Counted from the stretch's first letter, positions 1-9,280 are shown. The stretch is DNA of 44,226 bases from Lachnospiraceae bacterium (GCA_017561085.1 JAFZDQ010000012.1:1-44226); one strand, 5' to 3'. A program made the numbers and translations. Notes: generated from the sequence alone by a model not told the origin.

Positions 1-50
1 CATTATAGCACGGGAGGTTTTTGCTTGAAGCTAAAGCTGGCCGTTGACTC

Positions 51-132
51 ACCCGCTTAGCGGGTGGTTTATTTGTTTTTCTTCAGTTCGTTTCTCTTCT
101 GAGAAACTCCCTCGAAAAACGGGCTGAAGCCC
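51..132. repeat. Cluster of three short hairpins
   Basis: Three perfect or near-perfect hairpins stand in a row: ACCCGC-TTA-GCGGGT (51-65) followed by a T-rich run on the plus strand, GTTTCTC-TTCT-GAGAAAC (90-107), and GGGCT-GA-AGCCC (121-132). CTTCAG at 81-86 can also pair with CTGAAG at 124-129. The first hairpin with its T-rich tail could terminate a plus-strand transcript entering from the left. The grouping also resembles subterminal hairpins of IS200/IS605-type elements or REP-like repeats, but no transposase is visible and the element would extend beyond the left edge. No gene is seen in 1-211. Confidence 0.4.
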
Positions 133-142
133 AACAAATAAT

Positions 143-178
143 AAATGCTGCAAGGAGCAACCCCCTGCAGCATTTTCT
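143..178 (-). terminator. Terminator of the polysaccharide locus
   Basis: The stem AAATGCTGCA (143-152) pairs with TGCAGCATTT (166-175), and GG/CC pairs can lengthen it. It lies 34 bases past the stop codon of the last minus-strand gene. T-rich sequence flanks it on both strands, so it could work in either direction. It is the first clear terminator after more than 30 kb of minus-strand genes, which marks the end of the locus. Confidence 0.7.
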
Positions 179-211
179 TTTTCATAAAATAATTTTCCAT
201 TCAGTTCCCGG

Positions 212-1213
212 CTACTGCCTGAGCGGAATTACAAGTTTTTCATACAAACGGACGATGTGATAGTATCCCTTCGGCCATGTCAAAAAGACCTTCATCCGAA
301 CCTTATCTCCGGTTGCTACGAAATCCCTTCCGTAAACCTCACGGATTCTTTCTTTTTCAGACCTTAACATGCCTGCCAGCTTAGCCGCTGAGTCAAACAT
401 TTTCCTGTCACAAAAATCAATATAATAAAACAGCATTTTACGGTAAAAACGATACGCAGATTTATCAGCAAATTCCTGCATACCAAGCCCTGAAAGATGC
501 TGCTCCTGTTCTCTCCAGAAGGGAATCTCATCTCCAAATCTGCGTTCCGCAAGACGCTGGTTCATGACGCTGTCCTGCCTGCTGACAATATAATGATACA
601 GCGCCTCGTCCACAAAAACAGACTTATCTGCTTTGGCAAGCGCCCTGGTGGTATACATAATATCCTCGGAGTTTCTTCCTTCCGGGAATAGCACACCGCC
701 CACCACTTCTCTGGAAAAAAGTTTACTCCACACGGAATTATAAAGGCGGTACTTCTCATGGCCGTTCACATACCATTCCAGGGCTTCCTCCCTGGTTAAG
801 GGTATGATATTTCCTGTGGGATTACAGGGCGTTGCCCCTTCCCCTTCTTCGCGGTAGGTACAGACTGCCACCTTGGCATCGTGCTCCATACATGCTTTGT
901 ACATGGTCTCATACATGGTAGGTTCAATGTAATCATCCCCATCCACATAACCGATGAAATCACCCTTGGCAATGGCAAGCCCGGAATTACGTGCCGCCGA
1001 AATGCCGCCGTTTTGCCGATGGATTACCGTAACCTTTTCATGTTCTTTGCCATAGTTGTCACAAATGGCTCCGGTGGAATCCGTAGAGCCGTCATCAATC
1101 AGAATAATTTCCAGATTCGGATAAGTCTGTGCCAGAACACTGTCCATACAGCGGGGCAACAGTTTTTCAATGTTATATGCAATTACAATGACGGAAATCA
1201 ATTGTTCCTTCAT
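212..1213 (-). CDS. Family 2 glycosyltransferase
   Basis: This is an inverting GT-A glycosyltransferase of family 2, expected to act at the cytoplasmic face of the membrane and add a sugar from a nucleotide donor to the lipid-linked repeat unit. The N-terminus has the GT2 pattern (SVIVIAYN, then DDGSTDST), and the donor/metal motif reads YVDGDDY. There are no C-terminal membrane spans, which separates it from the GtrB-like GT2 at 23814. Its start codon overlaps the stop of the upstream fucosyltransferase as ATGA (1210-1213), so translation is probably coupled. It is the last gene of the locus and is followed by the terminator at 143-178. Donor and acceptor cannot be deduced. Confidence 0.9.
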   Translation of the reverse strand: MKEQLISVIVIAYNIEKLLPRCMDSVLAQTYPNLEIILIDDGSTDSTGAICDNYGKEHEKVTVIHRQNGGISAARNSGLAIAKGDFIGYVDGDDYIEPTMYETMYKACMEHDAKVAVCTYREEGEGATPCNPTGNIIPLTREEALEWYVNGHEKYRLYNSVWSKLFSREVVGGVLFPEGRNSEDIMYTTRALAKADKSVFVDEALYHYIVSRQDSVMNQRLAERRFGDEIPFWREQEQHLSGLGMQEFADKSAYRFYRKMLFYYIDFCDRKMFDSAAKLAGMLRSEKERIREVYGRDFVATGDKVRMKVFLTWPKGYYHIVRLYEKLVIPLRQ

Positions 1214-2124
1214 GCTTCTATCAGTATCCCTTCTGCTGTTATTTTTAACATTTCCGGTGTATATATATCCTTACAATCCTGATTATTGTACCATCTGGCA
1301 GGCGCAATCACACATTTTTCCTTAGAGGGATTCAAATAAGCTCCCCACCAGCTGAAGCTGGAATTGGCCACAATATGGTGCTTACACTTACTCATCAGGA
1401 ACAAATCCAGATAACCCAGTTCTTCCGGCGCTCCCGCTACCGGCACAAATTTACTGCCGGTCTTTTCCTCCTTTGCCTTACACCAATCCTCTGCCCAATT
1501 ATCATCATTGGAGAATACATAAAATACCGCTTCCGGCACTTTCTCTTTGATGGTCTTTATTGCCTTGGCATAATAAGCTTCGGTACAGTTGCCGCCATAT
1601 ATATCCGCATTGCTTAAATAGTCGCCCCTGCGGATATGCAAGCTGACAGATGCTGTGTTTTCTATATCAATTTGATAAATCGTGATTTTATTTTTAAGTT
1701 CCGTTTCCAATCCTTCAAAAATGGCTTCATCAAAGGCAAATGCCTCTCTCACGGCTTCTTTTATGTCTGAAAAATAGGCTTCACTCTGGAAATAACCGGT
1801 CAGATAAGCAGGGTCCTTCTCAAGAACCGCCGCATCGAAATTGCAGTCCTTTTCCGCATATTTCAGGCTTTTGCGCCCGAATACCTTACGTCTTATCCTG
1901 GCAAGCGGATTTAAAGAACCATCTGTTATTTTATTAATCTCCCTGTCAGTTGCTTTGGGGTAATCAATCCCAAAGGCCCACAACATAATGGGTCTGGCAT
2001 TGGATAGCGTATATTCACTTTTGTCATCAAACTTCACTTCTTTCCCTTGGGAAACCAGTTTCTGATACAAAGCATACTGAAACATCTGATTTCCAAGGCC
2101 GCCCGTCATTCTGATTATTACCAT
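1210..2124 (-). CDS. GT11 alpha-1,2-fucosyltransferase-like protein
   Basis: A family 11 glycosyltransferase, which usually moves L-fucose from GDP-fucose to the 2-OH of galactose or a similar residue. The N-terminal GGLGNQMFQ (residues 8-16), the HIRRGD motif at residues 163-168 that binds the GDP-fucose diphosphate, and the later SNSSFSWW-type motif (here ANSSFSWW) are all present. The length of 304 aa is normal for bacterial members. It is a tandem paralogue of the next gene (2195-3151), and short blocks are identical even in DNA, for example around 1343-1365 and 2334-2356. No gmd or fcl gene is in the window, so GDP-fucose must come from elsewhere. The ribosome site is weak. Confidence 0.9.
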   Translation of the reverse strand: MVIIRMTGGLGNQMFQYALYQKLVSQGKEVKFDDKSEYTLSNARPIMLWAFGIDYPKATDREINKITDGSLNPLARIRRKVFGRKSLKYAEKDCNFDAAVLEKDPAYLTGYFQSEAYFSDIKEAVREAFAFDEAIFEGLETELKNKITIYQIDIENTASVSLHIRRGDYLSNADIYGGNCTEAYYAKAIKTIKEKVPEAVFYVFSNDDNWAEDWCKAKEEKTGSKFVPVAGAPEELGYLDLFLMSKCKHHIVANSSFSWWGAYLNPSKEKCVIAPARWYNNQDCKDIYTPEMLKITAEGILIEA

Positions 2125-2194
2125 AATTCAAACCGCCGTTACTTTTCCGCTTTTTGCACGGTCCGTCCGCGCATACGCTTGTCTACATTTCTTA

Positions 2195-3151
2195 CTAATG
2201 CAGAGTCTTCACTACCCTGCCTTTTCCGTTTACAAGAACCATACCCTTACAGTAGATATCGTCGCTTTCCACATTATTTTTCCACTTATCGGGGGCAATC
2301 ATGATTTTGCCCGGATTGTCATTGAGCCAAGCGCCCCACCAGCTGAAGCTGGAATTGGAAATTATATTGTGCTTACAGCAGGTCATCAGCTGCATATCTA
2401 AATAACCCGTGTATTCCGTATTGGCTTCCACCATCACAAATTTTTGGCGGAGTTTTTCTTTTTCCTCTGCGGTCATATCCGGTGTAATCCGGTTTGCAAC
2501 CAGCCGGTCCACCCAGCCCTTTACCCATTTGGGCTCATTACTGAAAATATAAAATACCGCTTCGGGATAACGCTCTTCGATAAACTGCACTGCCCCTTCA
2601 TAGTACTGCTCCGTGCAAATTCCTTCATACAACTCTTCGTCTTGTCTGGAATCACTGCGGCGCATATGTACGCTTACGGACATGGTATTTTGAACCAAAT
2701 CCATACACTCCCTGGTTACCTGATAAAGCTTATCCGGCAAATGCATGGTCTCAATCTTAGGGAACCGGTAGGTTTGTCTGATTAAAGGCTCGATATCCGC
2801 AAAATACCGCTCACTCTGGAAGCCTCCCCTTAAATACATGGACTCAAAAGAAAGCACTTTCTCATCATAAAAGCCCTCTTCCACATACTCAATGGCCCGG
2901 CGTCCGAAAAGGGTACGTCTCAATCTTTTGAAAAAGTCCATGGAGCCGTCCGTAAATGCATTGATTTCATCCCAGGTAGCCCGGGGAATATCAATCCCAA
3001 ACACAGACAGCATAATGGGTCTTGCGTAGTCATGCCTGTATTCATTTATATCATCAAATTTCACATCCCTGCCCAGGGCTTTCAATTTCAGATAAAGTGC
3101 ATACTGAAACATCTGATTCCCGAGGCCGCCGGACATTCTGATTATATTCAT
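2195..3151 (-). CDS. Second GT11 fucosyltransferase-like protein
   Basis: A paralogue of the GT11 gene just downstream. The start is placed at the ATG at 3151 (protein begins MNIIRMSGG, 318 aa): it forms an ATGA overlap with the stop of the asparagine-synthase-like gene (3148-3151), and GGLGNQMFQ then falls at residues 8-16 as in the paralogue. A longer reading frame back to 3223 would overlap that gene by 76 bases and adds residues unlike the family. The donor motif is HMRRSD (residues 162-167) rather than HxRRGD, so the glycine is a serine. This may change the donor or the activity. The SNSSFSWW motif is kept. A specificity different from the first copy is likely but is inference. Confidence 0.88.
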   Translation of the reverse strand: MNIIRMSGGLGNQMFQYALYLKLKALGRDVKFDDINEYRHDYARPIMLSVFGIDIPRATWDEINAFTDGSMDFFKRLRRTLFGRRAIEYVEEGFYDEKVLSFESMYLRGGFQSERYFADIEPLIRQTYRFPKIETMHLPDKLYQVTRECMDLVQNTMSVSVHMRRSDSRQDEELYEGICTEQYYEGAVQFIEERYPEAVFYIFSNEPKWVKGWVDRLVANRITPDMTAEEKEKLRQKFVMVEANTEYTGYLDMQLMTCCKHNIISNSSFSWWGAWLNDNPGKIMIAPDKWKNNVESDDIYCKGMVLVNGKGRVVKTLH

Positions 3152-5046
3152 AGACTTCCTTTCGTCCTTTCTTCGATTAACCAGCTTTGGAACATTAAAA
3201 TGTACCAGATCTGAATCCGCCACTGTCCCTTTTCAATGAAATCTGTCCAGATTTCCCAAACCACATCCGCATCCAAAATCCCCTGACTGCGGAGCAGTTC
3301 CTTATCAAGCAGACTTTCCGCCCACGCACGGAGGTTTGTCTGTCTCAGCCATTTCTCAATCGGAATACTAAAGCCCTTTTTGGGGCGTTCCATCATTTCC
3401 CTGGGTACATACCGGTAAAGCACCTCTCTAAGTACCTGTTTGCCCACCTGGTTTTGCTTTTTATAAGCAAGGGGTAAGGTCCAAGCAAACTCTACCACGT
3501 CCTTATCCAGCATGGGAACTCTGGTTTCCAGGGACACTGCCATGGCTGCCCTGTCCACCTTCACCAAAATATCATCAGGATGATACATGGTCATATCCAT
3601 CAGCATAATATTGTGATTGGCTTCCTCCAGATAATGGGGATCATATTCACTGTATTTATAACTGATACCGCTGTTATCAAGGCTAATCCGTTTGGTCAGG
3701 GGGTCCGTTTCATAGGAATTGATATACAAATCCGAAGGACCTTTCGCCCCTAACAGCTTGCCCTTCACTCTGTAGATATACTTTTTCTTTAGGGGACTGT
3801 GCAGCACCAGTTCACTGCAGGGTTTCCTTACAAAATAAGGGATTCCCTTCATTTTGTTCCAAATACGCTCCACGGAATTATAGGAATTATATCCGCAAAA
3901 AAGCTCGTCACCGCCATCTCCGCTTAAGGACACCGTCACATGTTCCCTGGTCATTTTACTTACCAGATAAGTAGGAATCTGGGAAGAATCCGCAAAAGGT
4001 TCCCCAAACATGGATGCCAGCTTCGGAACCACTGCTATGGCATCTTCTTCGGTGATATACAATTCCGTATGCTCCGTTCCTAAATGATTTGCAATTTCCT
4101 TGGCATAAACCGCCTCATTATACTCTTTTTCATTCATACCGATGGTAAAGCTTCGCACCTTACCCTGGTTTAAGGATTGCATCAATGCTACGATGGTACT
4201 GGAATCAATTCCTGCAGAAAGAAATGCTCCAACGGGAACGTCAGCCACCATCTGTTCGGAAACAGATGCTTTCAAAAGTCTCTCCAGTTCATCTGTGGCT
4301 TCCTCAAAACTTCCGGTGAAAAGATTGTCCTGTCCCTTTTTCGCCACTTCCTTCATGGACCAATAGGTCTGCATTTCAACATCATCCAAATTATTAAATG
4401 GTAATTTAATTTTTGCGATAGTTCCGGGTTCCAGTTTAAAGATATCCTGATAAATACTATAGGGTGCCGGAATATAGCCATGGGTGAAATAAACATCCAA
4501 AACTGCTGTATTTATCGGGTTTTCAAAGCCCTCCAGCACAGATATCGAACCAAGGTCCGAAGCGAAAACGAATCCGTCCTTTACCTTTCCGTAATAAAGG
4601 GGCTTTTCCCCCACTCTGTCACGGAGTAAATATAACACCTGTTCTTTTTGGTCATAAAGTGCAATGCCGAACATTCCTTTACAGAGGGAAATTGCTTCCT
4701 TTACCCCGTAATGCTCAAAGGCCTCCAAAAGAACCTCCGTATCGGAGCTTCCCTTAAAGGCTTTCACCAGTCCATCGGCAAGCAGCTTTTCCGCCACCGT
4801 TTTGTAATTATATATCTCACCGTTAAACACCATCACAAAACGGCCGCTGTGGGACTTCATAGGCTGGGCACCCGTTTCAGACAAATCAATAATAGACAGT
4901 CTGCGGTGTCCCAAAACCACCTGTCCGTCTTCGGAAATAAAATGACCTCCCGCATCAGGTCCCCGATGGAACATGCGGGCTTTCATCTTCTCAATATTCG
5001 CTAAATTGTCACCCTTTAAATTACAAAATCCGGCTATGCCGCACAT
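3148..5046 (-). CDS. asnB: Asparagine-synthase-like amidotransferase (copy 1)
   Basis: A class II glutamine amidotransferase fused to an ATP-pyrophosphatase synthetase domain, 632 aa, the architecture of glutamine-hydrolysing asparagine synthase. Cys2 is the glutaminase nucleophile; R49, N75-G76-E77 and D102 line the glutamine pocket. The synthetase P-loop reads SAGIDSS at 277-283 where SGGIDSS is usual. In glycan loci this family often amidates the carboxyl of a uronic acid (WbpS in Pseudomonas O6 and WbtH in Francisella are known cases). The UDP-HexNAc dehydrogenase in this locus suggests the same job here. AAAGGAG stands 8 bases before the ATG. Free asparagine synthesis cannot be excluded but is less likely in this setting. 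Confidence 0.9.
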   Translation of the reverse strand: MCGIAGFCNLKGDNLANIEKMKARMFHRGPDAGGHFISEDGQVVLGHRRLSIIDLSETGAQPMKSHSGRFVMVFNGEIYNYKTVAEKLLADGLVKAFKGSSDTEVLLEAFEHYGVKEAISLCKGMFGIALYDQKEQVLYLLRDRVGEKPLYYGKVKDGFVFASDLGSISVLEGFENPINTAVLDVYFTHGYIPAPYSIYQDIFKLEPGTIAKIKLPFNNLDDVEMQTYWSMKEVAKKGQDNLFTGSFEEATDELERLLKASVSEQMVADVPVGAFLSAGIDSSTIVALMQSLNQGKVRSFTIGMNEKEYNEAVYAKEIANHLGTEHTELYITEEDAIAVVPKLASMFGEPFADSSQIPTYLVSKMTREHVTVSLSGDGGDELFCGYNSYNSVERIWNKMKGIPYFVRKPCSELVLHSPLKKKYIYRVKGKLLGAKGPSDLYINSYETDPLTKRISLDNSGISYKYSEYDPHYLEEANHNIMLMDMTMYHPDDILVKVDRAAMAVSLETRVPMLDKDVVEFAWTLPLAYKKQNQVGKQVLREVLYRYVPREMMERPKKGFSIPIEKWLRQTNLRAWAESLLDKELLRSQGILDADVVWEIWTDFIEKGQWRIQIWYILMFQSWLIEERTKGSL

Positions 5047-5058
5047 ATGCTCTCTCCT

Positions 5059-6159
5059 TTACTTTCCGCAAAGTTTTCTGAAAAAAGCCTCCCACTCGCC
5101 GTAAACCTTATCCGGCGCAAAGACTTCACCGATTGCTGTGGCGTTTTTACCCAAACGCTCCCGCAATTCCCGATTCTCTAATACCAGCTTCAGCTGTTCT
5201 TTTAATTCCGCTGTATCTCCAACCCCGAATAAAAGACCGTCTTCGCCGTGTTTTACCAAATCAGCCGGTCCGCCGCAGGGGCAATCGGTAGAAAGTACAC
5301 AAAGGCCCATCAGCATGGCTTCTATCAGGGTATTGGGTACCCCTTCAGTGTTGGAAGTCAGTACAAACACTTCTGACTTGTAAATAGCATCGGATACATG
5401 ATCAATACTTCCCGGAAGGGAAATTTTTCCTGTCAGTTCCAGTTCATCTACCAGCTTCAAAAGCCGCTGTCTCTCCGGCCCTTCCCCATAGATGATAACC
5501 TGATATTCCGGGAAATCCGCAGATAAATCCGCAAAAGCCCGGATTAACATTTCATGGTTCTTGTTGTTGTCTACGCGGCCTACTGCCACGATGGTCTTGT
5601 CCCGCTCTCCTTCATACCTATCCCTGAAAAAAGCAGCACTTACGGGATTGTGCAGAATCACAGCCCGCCTTTTTACCCGTTTGGGGAAAAAGTCAAAGCA
5701 TCTGCGGGTCTGTAAAATCACACCATCCGCGAAACCGAAAAGTACCTTTGCCGCAAGACGCAGGAAGTTATTATAATACTCCTCACGCGGCTCACCTCTT
5801 ACCGAAACCGCAACCGGTACAGAAAGCCCCATGGAGGTCAAAATCGCCATCATATTATTTTTACCGATAAAGGATAAAATCAAATCCGGCTTTTCACTCT
5901 TCCAGATGCCGCGAAGTTTCCGAAATCTCCGCACAAAATTCACCAGGCGGTTTCCTGAAATTTCATCTCCTTCGATATCTGAAATCACCCTTTTAATTCC
6001 GGAGCTGATTGTATATTCATTTTCCTTGCGGTACTGGGTCACAATGGTAACCTGATGCCCCTTGGACACAAAATATTCCGCCAGATTTACCATGACACGC
6101 TCTGCGCCGCCCTTGGTCAGGGAGCCGATGGACATGGCAATATGCATCTTTTTTTCCAT
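5059..6159 (-). CDS. Family 4 glycosyltransferase
   Basis: A retaining GT-B glycosyltransferase of family 4. The N-terminal acceptor domain opens with GSLTKGGAERVMVNLAEY, and the donor domain contains VGRVDNNKNHEMLIRAF and the E-x7-E motif in NTEGVPNTLIEAM. The block STDCPCGGPADLV is shared almost exactly with the GT4 genes at 8119 and 10627, so these are paralogues. AGGAG lies 6 bases before the ATG. It sits between two AsnB-like genes with gaps of 12 and 9 bases, so a GT4-AsnB pair appears twice in succession (8119/6169 and 5059/3148). A run of seven A at codons 2-4 (6149-6155) is a possible slippage site. The sugar transferred is unknown. Confidence 0.88.
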   Translation of the reverse strand: MEKKMHIAMSIGSLTKGGAERVMVNLAEYFVSKGHQVTIVTQYRKENEYTISSGIKRVISDIEGDEISGNRLVNFVRRFRKLRGIWKSEKPDLILSFIGKNNMMAILTSMGLSVPVAVSVRGEPREEYYNNFLRLAAKVLFGFADGVILQTRRCFDFFPKRVKRRAVILHNPVSAAFFRDRYEGERDKTIVAVGRVDNNKNHEMLIRAFADLSADFPEYQVIIYGEGPERQRLLKLVDELELTGKISLPGSIDHVSDAIYKSEVFVLTSNTEGVPNTLIEAMLMGLCVLSTDCPCGGPADLVKHGEDGLLFGVGDTAELKEQLKLVLENRELRERLGKNATAIGEVFAPDKVYGEWEAFFRKLCGK

Positions 6160-6168
6160 AATGCACTC

Positions 6169-8049
6169 CTATTCACAATAGGTATGATACCACTGCTGGA
6201 AGGCATACAAGGACCATAAAATCTTGGAGTAGTTCTCTCCCGTTGCCGGTCCACCGTCGCCCTTAATCATATATTTCTCCACCAGGGCTGTTACAAAGTC
6301 AGCATCAAAAATGCCCTGTTTCATCAAATAATCCCTGTTACAAAAATCAAGCAGACTCTCCTTCAGCGGTCCTCTCATCCACTTATCAAGAGGCACACCG
6401 AAGCCAACCTTGGGACGCTCCAGCATTTCCCTGGGGATATAGTCATACGCAAGATCCTTTAAAATACGCTTTTTATTCCCCCTATGGAACTTCAGGTCAT
6501 GGGACATCCTAAAGGAATACTCCATCACATCCTTGTCCAAAATGGGACATCTGGACTCTAAAGAATACTTCATGGAAGCTCTGTCCACCTTGCACAAAAT
6601 ATCTCCGGGCAGATAGGTATCCATATCCACCAGCATTCTTCTTACCTGCCAGTTCTTTACCCCATAGGTACTTTCTATTTCATAATGACAGGGCTTTCCG
6701 CCGGAAAGCACCATCTTATTTGCACAATTGATGTAATTATCGGAACCAAACTGGGTCTTGGTCTCCGGATTTCTGTTGCCGGCAATAACCCTCACCCTAA
6801 AAGGCAGTTTCTCCAGCATCTTCATCTGCTTAAAGGGCGGCAGATTGCACACGCCGTAGGTCATCCCTCCAAGCAAGTCCAGCATTTGGGCCTGTTTTAC
6901 ATTTTCATAAATATTATAACCGCAGAAAAATTCATCCCCACCGTCACCGGAAAGAACAACCGTCACCTTCTCCTTGGCCAATTTGGACACCAACATGGAA
7001 GGAATCTGGGAGGAATCGGAAAAAGGCTCATCATAATACTCGGGAATACTCTCTACCATCTCAAACATTTCTTTTTCGCTGATATAAAGCTCGGTATGGT
7101 CGGTTCCCAAATACTTCGCCACTTCCGCAGCATAAATTGCTTCGTTATAATTTTTTTCATGGAAACCGATGGAAAAGGTTTTCACCGGCGCCTCGGAATG
7201 CTCCGCAGCAATGGCCGTCACCAAAGAGGAATCGTAGCCTCCGCTCAAAAAGGTTCCTAAGGGCACATCGGAAATCATACGTCTCTTTACGGAAAGACGT
7301 AACAGTTCCTTTAATTCTTCCTTTGCCTGCGCGTAATCCGTTACCGGATTTTCCTGCATTCTGTGATAAACCTCATTGATATCCCAATATTTGCGGACAT
7401 TTACCTCGCCGTATTTGAAGGTCAGCACGCTTCCCGGCTCTAATTTGTACACATTTTCAAACACACTGTCAGGTGCGTTGATGTACTGCTGGAACAAATA
7501 TCTGGAAAGCACCTCTGTCCGGATTTTCTTTTCAAATCCCTCTCTTGCCATCAGCGGCTTTAATTCCGATGCAAAATAAAGGTCACCATCCTGCAGTTCA
7601 TAATACAGGGGTTTCTTACCGATTCTGTCCCTTACAAGGAATACCTCATCCGTCTCCCTGTCATAAAGACAAATGGCAAACATACCGTTAAACCTATCCA
7701 CACAGGAGATTCCCCACTTTAAATAAGCGGCAATAATCACTTCCGTATCGCAGGTAGAGCGGAACGGATAATCCCCTAACTCTTCTTTGATTTCAAGGAA
7801 ATTATAAATCTCACCGTTATACACCACGCTAATCCGTCCGTTTTCCGAATGCATGGGCTGATGTCCCAAGGGTGACAAGTCCAAAATAGAAAGTCTTCTC
7901 TGGGCAAGTCCGATGGAATATCCCTCTTTCATAGGGAAAATTTCCTCGCCGGAATCATCCGGGCCACGGTGCACCATGGTATCATTCATGGCCTTTAATT
8001 GTTCTAACGATATCTTCTTTTTTGATACGAATCCGCAAATTCCGCACAT
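6169..8049 (-). CDS. asnB: Asparagine-synthase-like amidotransferase (copy 2)
   Basis: This has the same two-domain layout as the copy at 3148: an N-terminal class II glutaminase with Cys2, YNGEIYNF and CDTEV, then a synthetase domain with a canonical SGGYDSS P-loop at residues 269-275. Length is 626 aa. The paralogues are clearly diverged along their whole length, which suggests an old duplication or separate acquisition rather than a recent copy. GGAG is placed 6 bases before the ATG. The expected role is transfer of ammonia from glutamine to an activated carboxyl, probably a hexuronic acid of the repeat unit. Two copies could serve two different uronic acids, or one may act on another substrate. 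Confidence 0.9.
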   Translation of the reverse strand: MCGICGFVSKKKISLEQLKAMNDTMVHRGPDDSGEEIFPMKEGYSIGLAQRRLSILDLSPLGHQPMHSENGRISVVYNGEIYNFLEIKEELGDYPFRSTCDTEVIIAAYLKWGISCVDRFNGMFAICLYDRETDEVFLVRDRIGKKPLYYELQDGDLYFASELKPLMAREGFEKKIRTEVLSRYLFQQYINAPDSVFENVYKLEPGSVLTFKYGEVNVRKYWDINEVYHRMQENPVTDYAQAKEELKELLRLSVKRRMISDVPLGTFLSGGYDSSLVTAIAAEHSEAPVKTFSIGFHEKNYNEAIYAAEVAKYLGTDHTELYISEKEMFEMVESIPEYYDEPFSDSSQIPSMLVSKLAKEKVTVVLSGDGGDEFFCGYNIYENVKQAQMLDLLGGMTYGVCNLPPFKQMKMLEKLPFRVRVIAGNRNPETKTQFGSDNYINCANKMVLSGGKPCHYEIESTYGVKNWQVRRMLVDMDTYLPGDILCKVDRASMKYSLESRCPILDKDVMEYSFRMSHDLKFHRGNKKRILKDLAYDYIPREMLERPKVGFGVPLDKWMRGPLKESLLDFCNRDYLMKQGIFDADFVTALVEKYMIKGDGGPATGENYSKILWSLYAFQQWYHTYCE

Positions 8050-8118
8050 AATTTACTCCAATTTCAGTCTTTGAAAGGAAATATTTAACCTTGATTTCTT
8101 TTGATAAAATCCTTGAAT

Positions 8119-9222
8119 TTATTTATTTGCAAGGACCTTCTCCATATATTCCTGCCACTCTTTTAAAATCGCAGGACCGTTGATTCTATCACCCAGTTTA
8201 CGGGCATTTGCCCCCAACTGCTCCGCCAATTCCCGATTTTCAATTAAGCGGCAAATCCCTTCTGTCATGGCATCCTCATCCCCTACGGGAATTAAAAGTC
8301 CGTCCTTTTCATGGGTCATTACCGTTGCAGGACCGCCGCAGGGACAATCCGTTGCCACACAGGGCATTCCCAGCACCATTGCCTCCAAAAGGGCATTGGG
8401 CATTCCTTCATAATCCGAAGAAAAAGCATAAACAGCCGCCTTCGGAAGTTCTTTCTCTAAGTCATCACAGGCGCCCATCAGTTTGATATACTCCTCTGCC
8501 TGATGGTCCTTAATGATTTTTTCCAATTTTTCTTTGGTACCGTCAAAGGAATCCCCGCCGTAAAGCTTCAGGATATAATCCGGATGCTTCTCATGGACAC
8601 GGAGAAAGGCTCTAAAGAGCATCTCCTGGTTTTTAAAGCCCACCAGTCTGCCTGACTGTACCACGGTCTTTTCCCGCTCTGCCGGCGCGGGCACATTTAA
8701 ATATTTATCATTTACCGGGTTTAAAATCACCCTGGATTTTCTTTGTAATACCTTCGGGAAATATTCCATCTGCTCATTGGTCTGGAACACACAGCCTTCC
8801 GGCAAGCGATAAAGAAGGGGCACCAAAATCTTATCCGCCGTGCTGTTATAATAAGATTTCGGGTCCTGACGCACTGCCGTAATAAGCGGCACCTTTAAAA
8901 ACAGTGTAGCAATAATTGCCCTGTAATTGGCTCTCCTTGTAAAAGAAACCACCAAATCCGGCTTCTCTGCTTTCACAAGCTTTCGCAGGTAGTGAAACCG
9001 CAGCAAGATCTTCAAAAGACGGTTCTTTTTTTCATCCTCAGGCTTTAATCCCACATGAATCCGTCGTACACGCTCATCCAAACGGAATTCGTTTTCACCC
9101 TGCCACTGGGTTGCCGCGATAATCTCATAATCCTTATCTACCAACTGGTTTACCAGATTGGAAACCACGCGCTCTGCGCCACCCTGTTCAAAACAATTCA
9201 AGTGAAAGATAACTTTTCGCAT
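8119..9222 (-). CDS. Family 4 glycosyltransferase
   Basis: A retaining GT-B enzyme of family 4. It starts HLNCFEQGGAERVVSNLVNQL and carries SDYEGMPNALLEAM (E-x7-E) and ATDCPCGGPATVM in the donor domain. It is about as long (367 aa) as its paralogues at 5059 and 10627. No good Shine-Dalgarno is seen close to the ATG at 9222; only a weak GAAAG stands upstream. A promoter-like sequence at 9281-9309 lies in the 164-base gap before it, the second-longest gap inside the locus as annotated. It may therefore be the first gene of a separately controlled distal unit that includes both AsnB-like genes and both fucosyltransferases. Substrate unknown. Confidence 0.88.
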   Translation of the reverse strand: MRKVIFHLNCFEQGGAERVVSNLVNQLVDKDYEIIAATQWQGENEFRLDERVRRIHVGLKPEDEKKNRLLKILLRFHYLRKLVKAEKPDLVVSFTRRANYRAIIATLFLKVPLITAVRQDPKSYYNSTADKILVPLLYRLPEGCVFQTNEQMEYFPKVLQRKSRVILNPVNDKYLNVPAPAEREKTVVQSGRLVGFKNQEMLFRAFLRVHEKHPDYILKLYGGDSFDGTKEKLEKIIKDHQAEEYIKLMGACDDLEKELPKAAVYAFSSDYEGMPNALLEAMVLGMPCVATDCPCGGPATVMTHEKDGLLIPVGDEDAMTEGICRLIENRELAEQLGANARKLGDRINGPAILKEWQEYMEKVLANK

Positions 9223-9280
9223 ATAATGTCTTTCATGCCTTTCCCGAAAATAGGCTTTTCGTTTTTCGCTTAACTAATCT

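Noticed and set aside
6685-7260. A 191-codon plus-strand frame opposite the AsnB-like gene
   Set aside because: It overlaps the synthetase domain of a well-supported gene in antisense and resembles no known protein.
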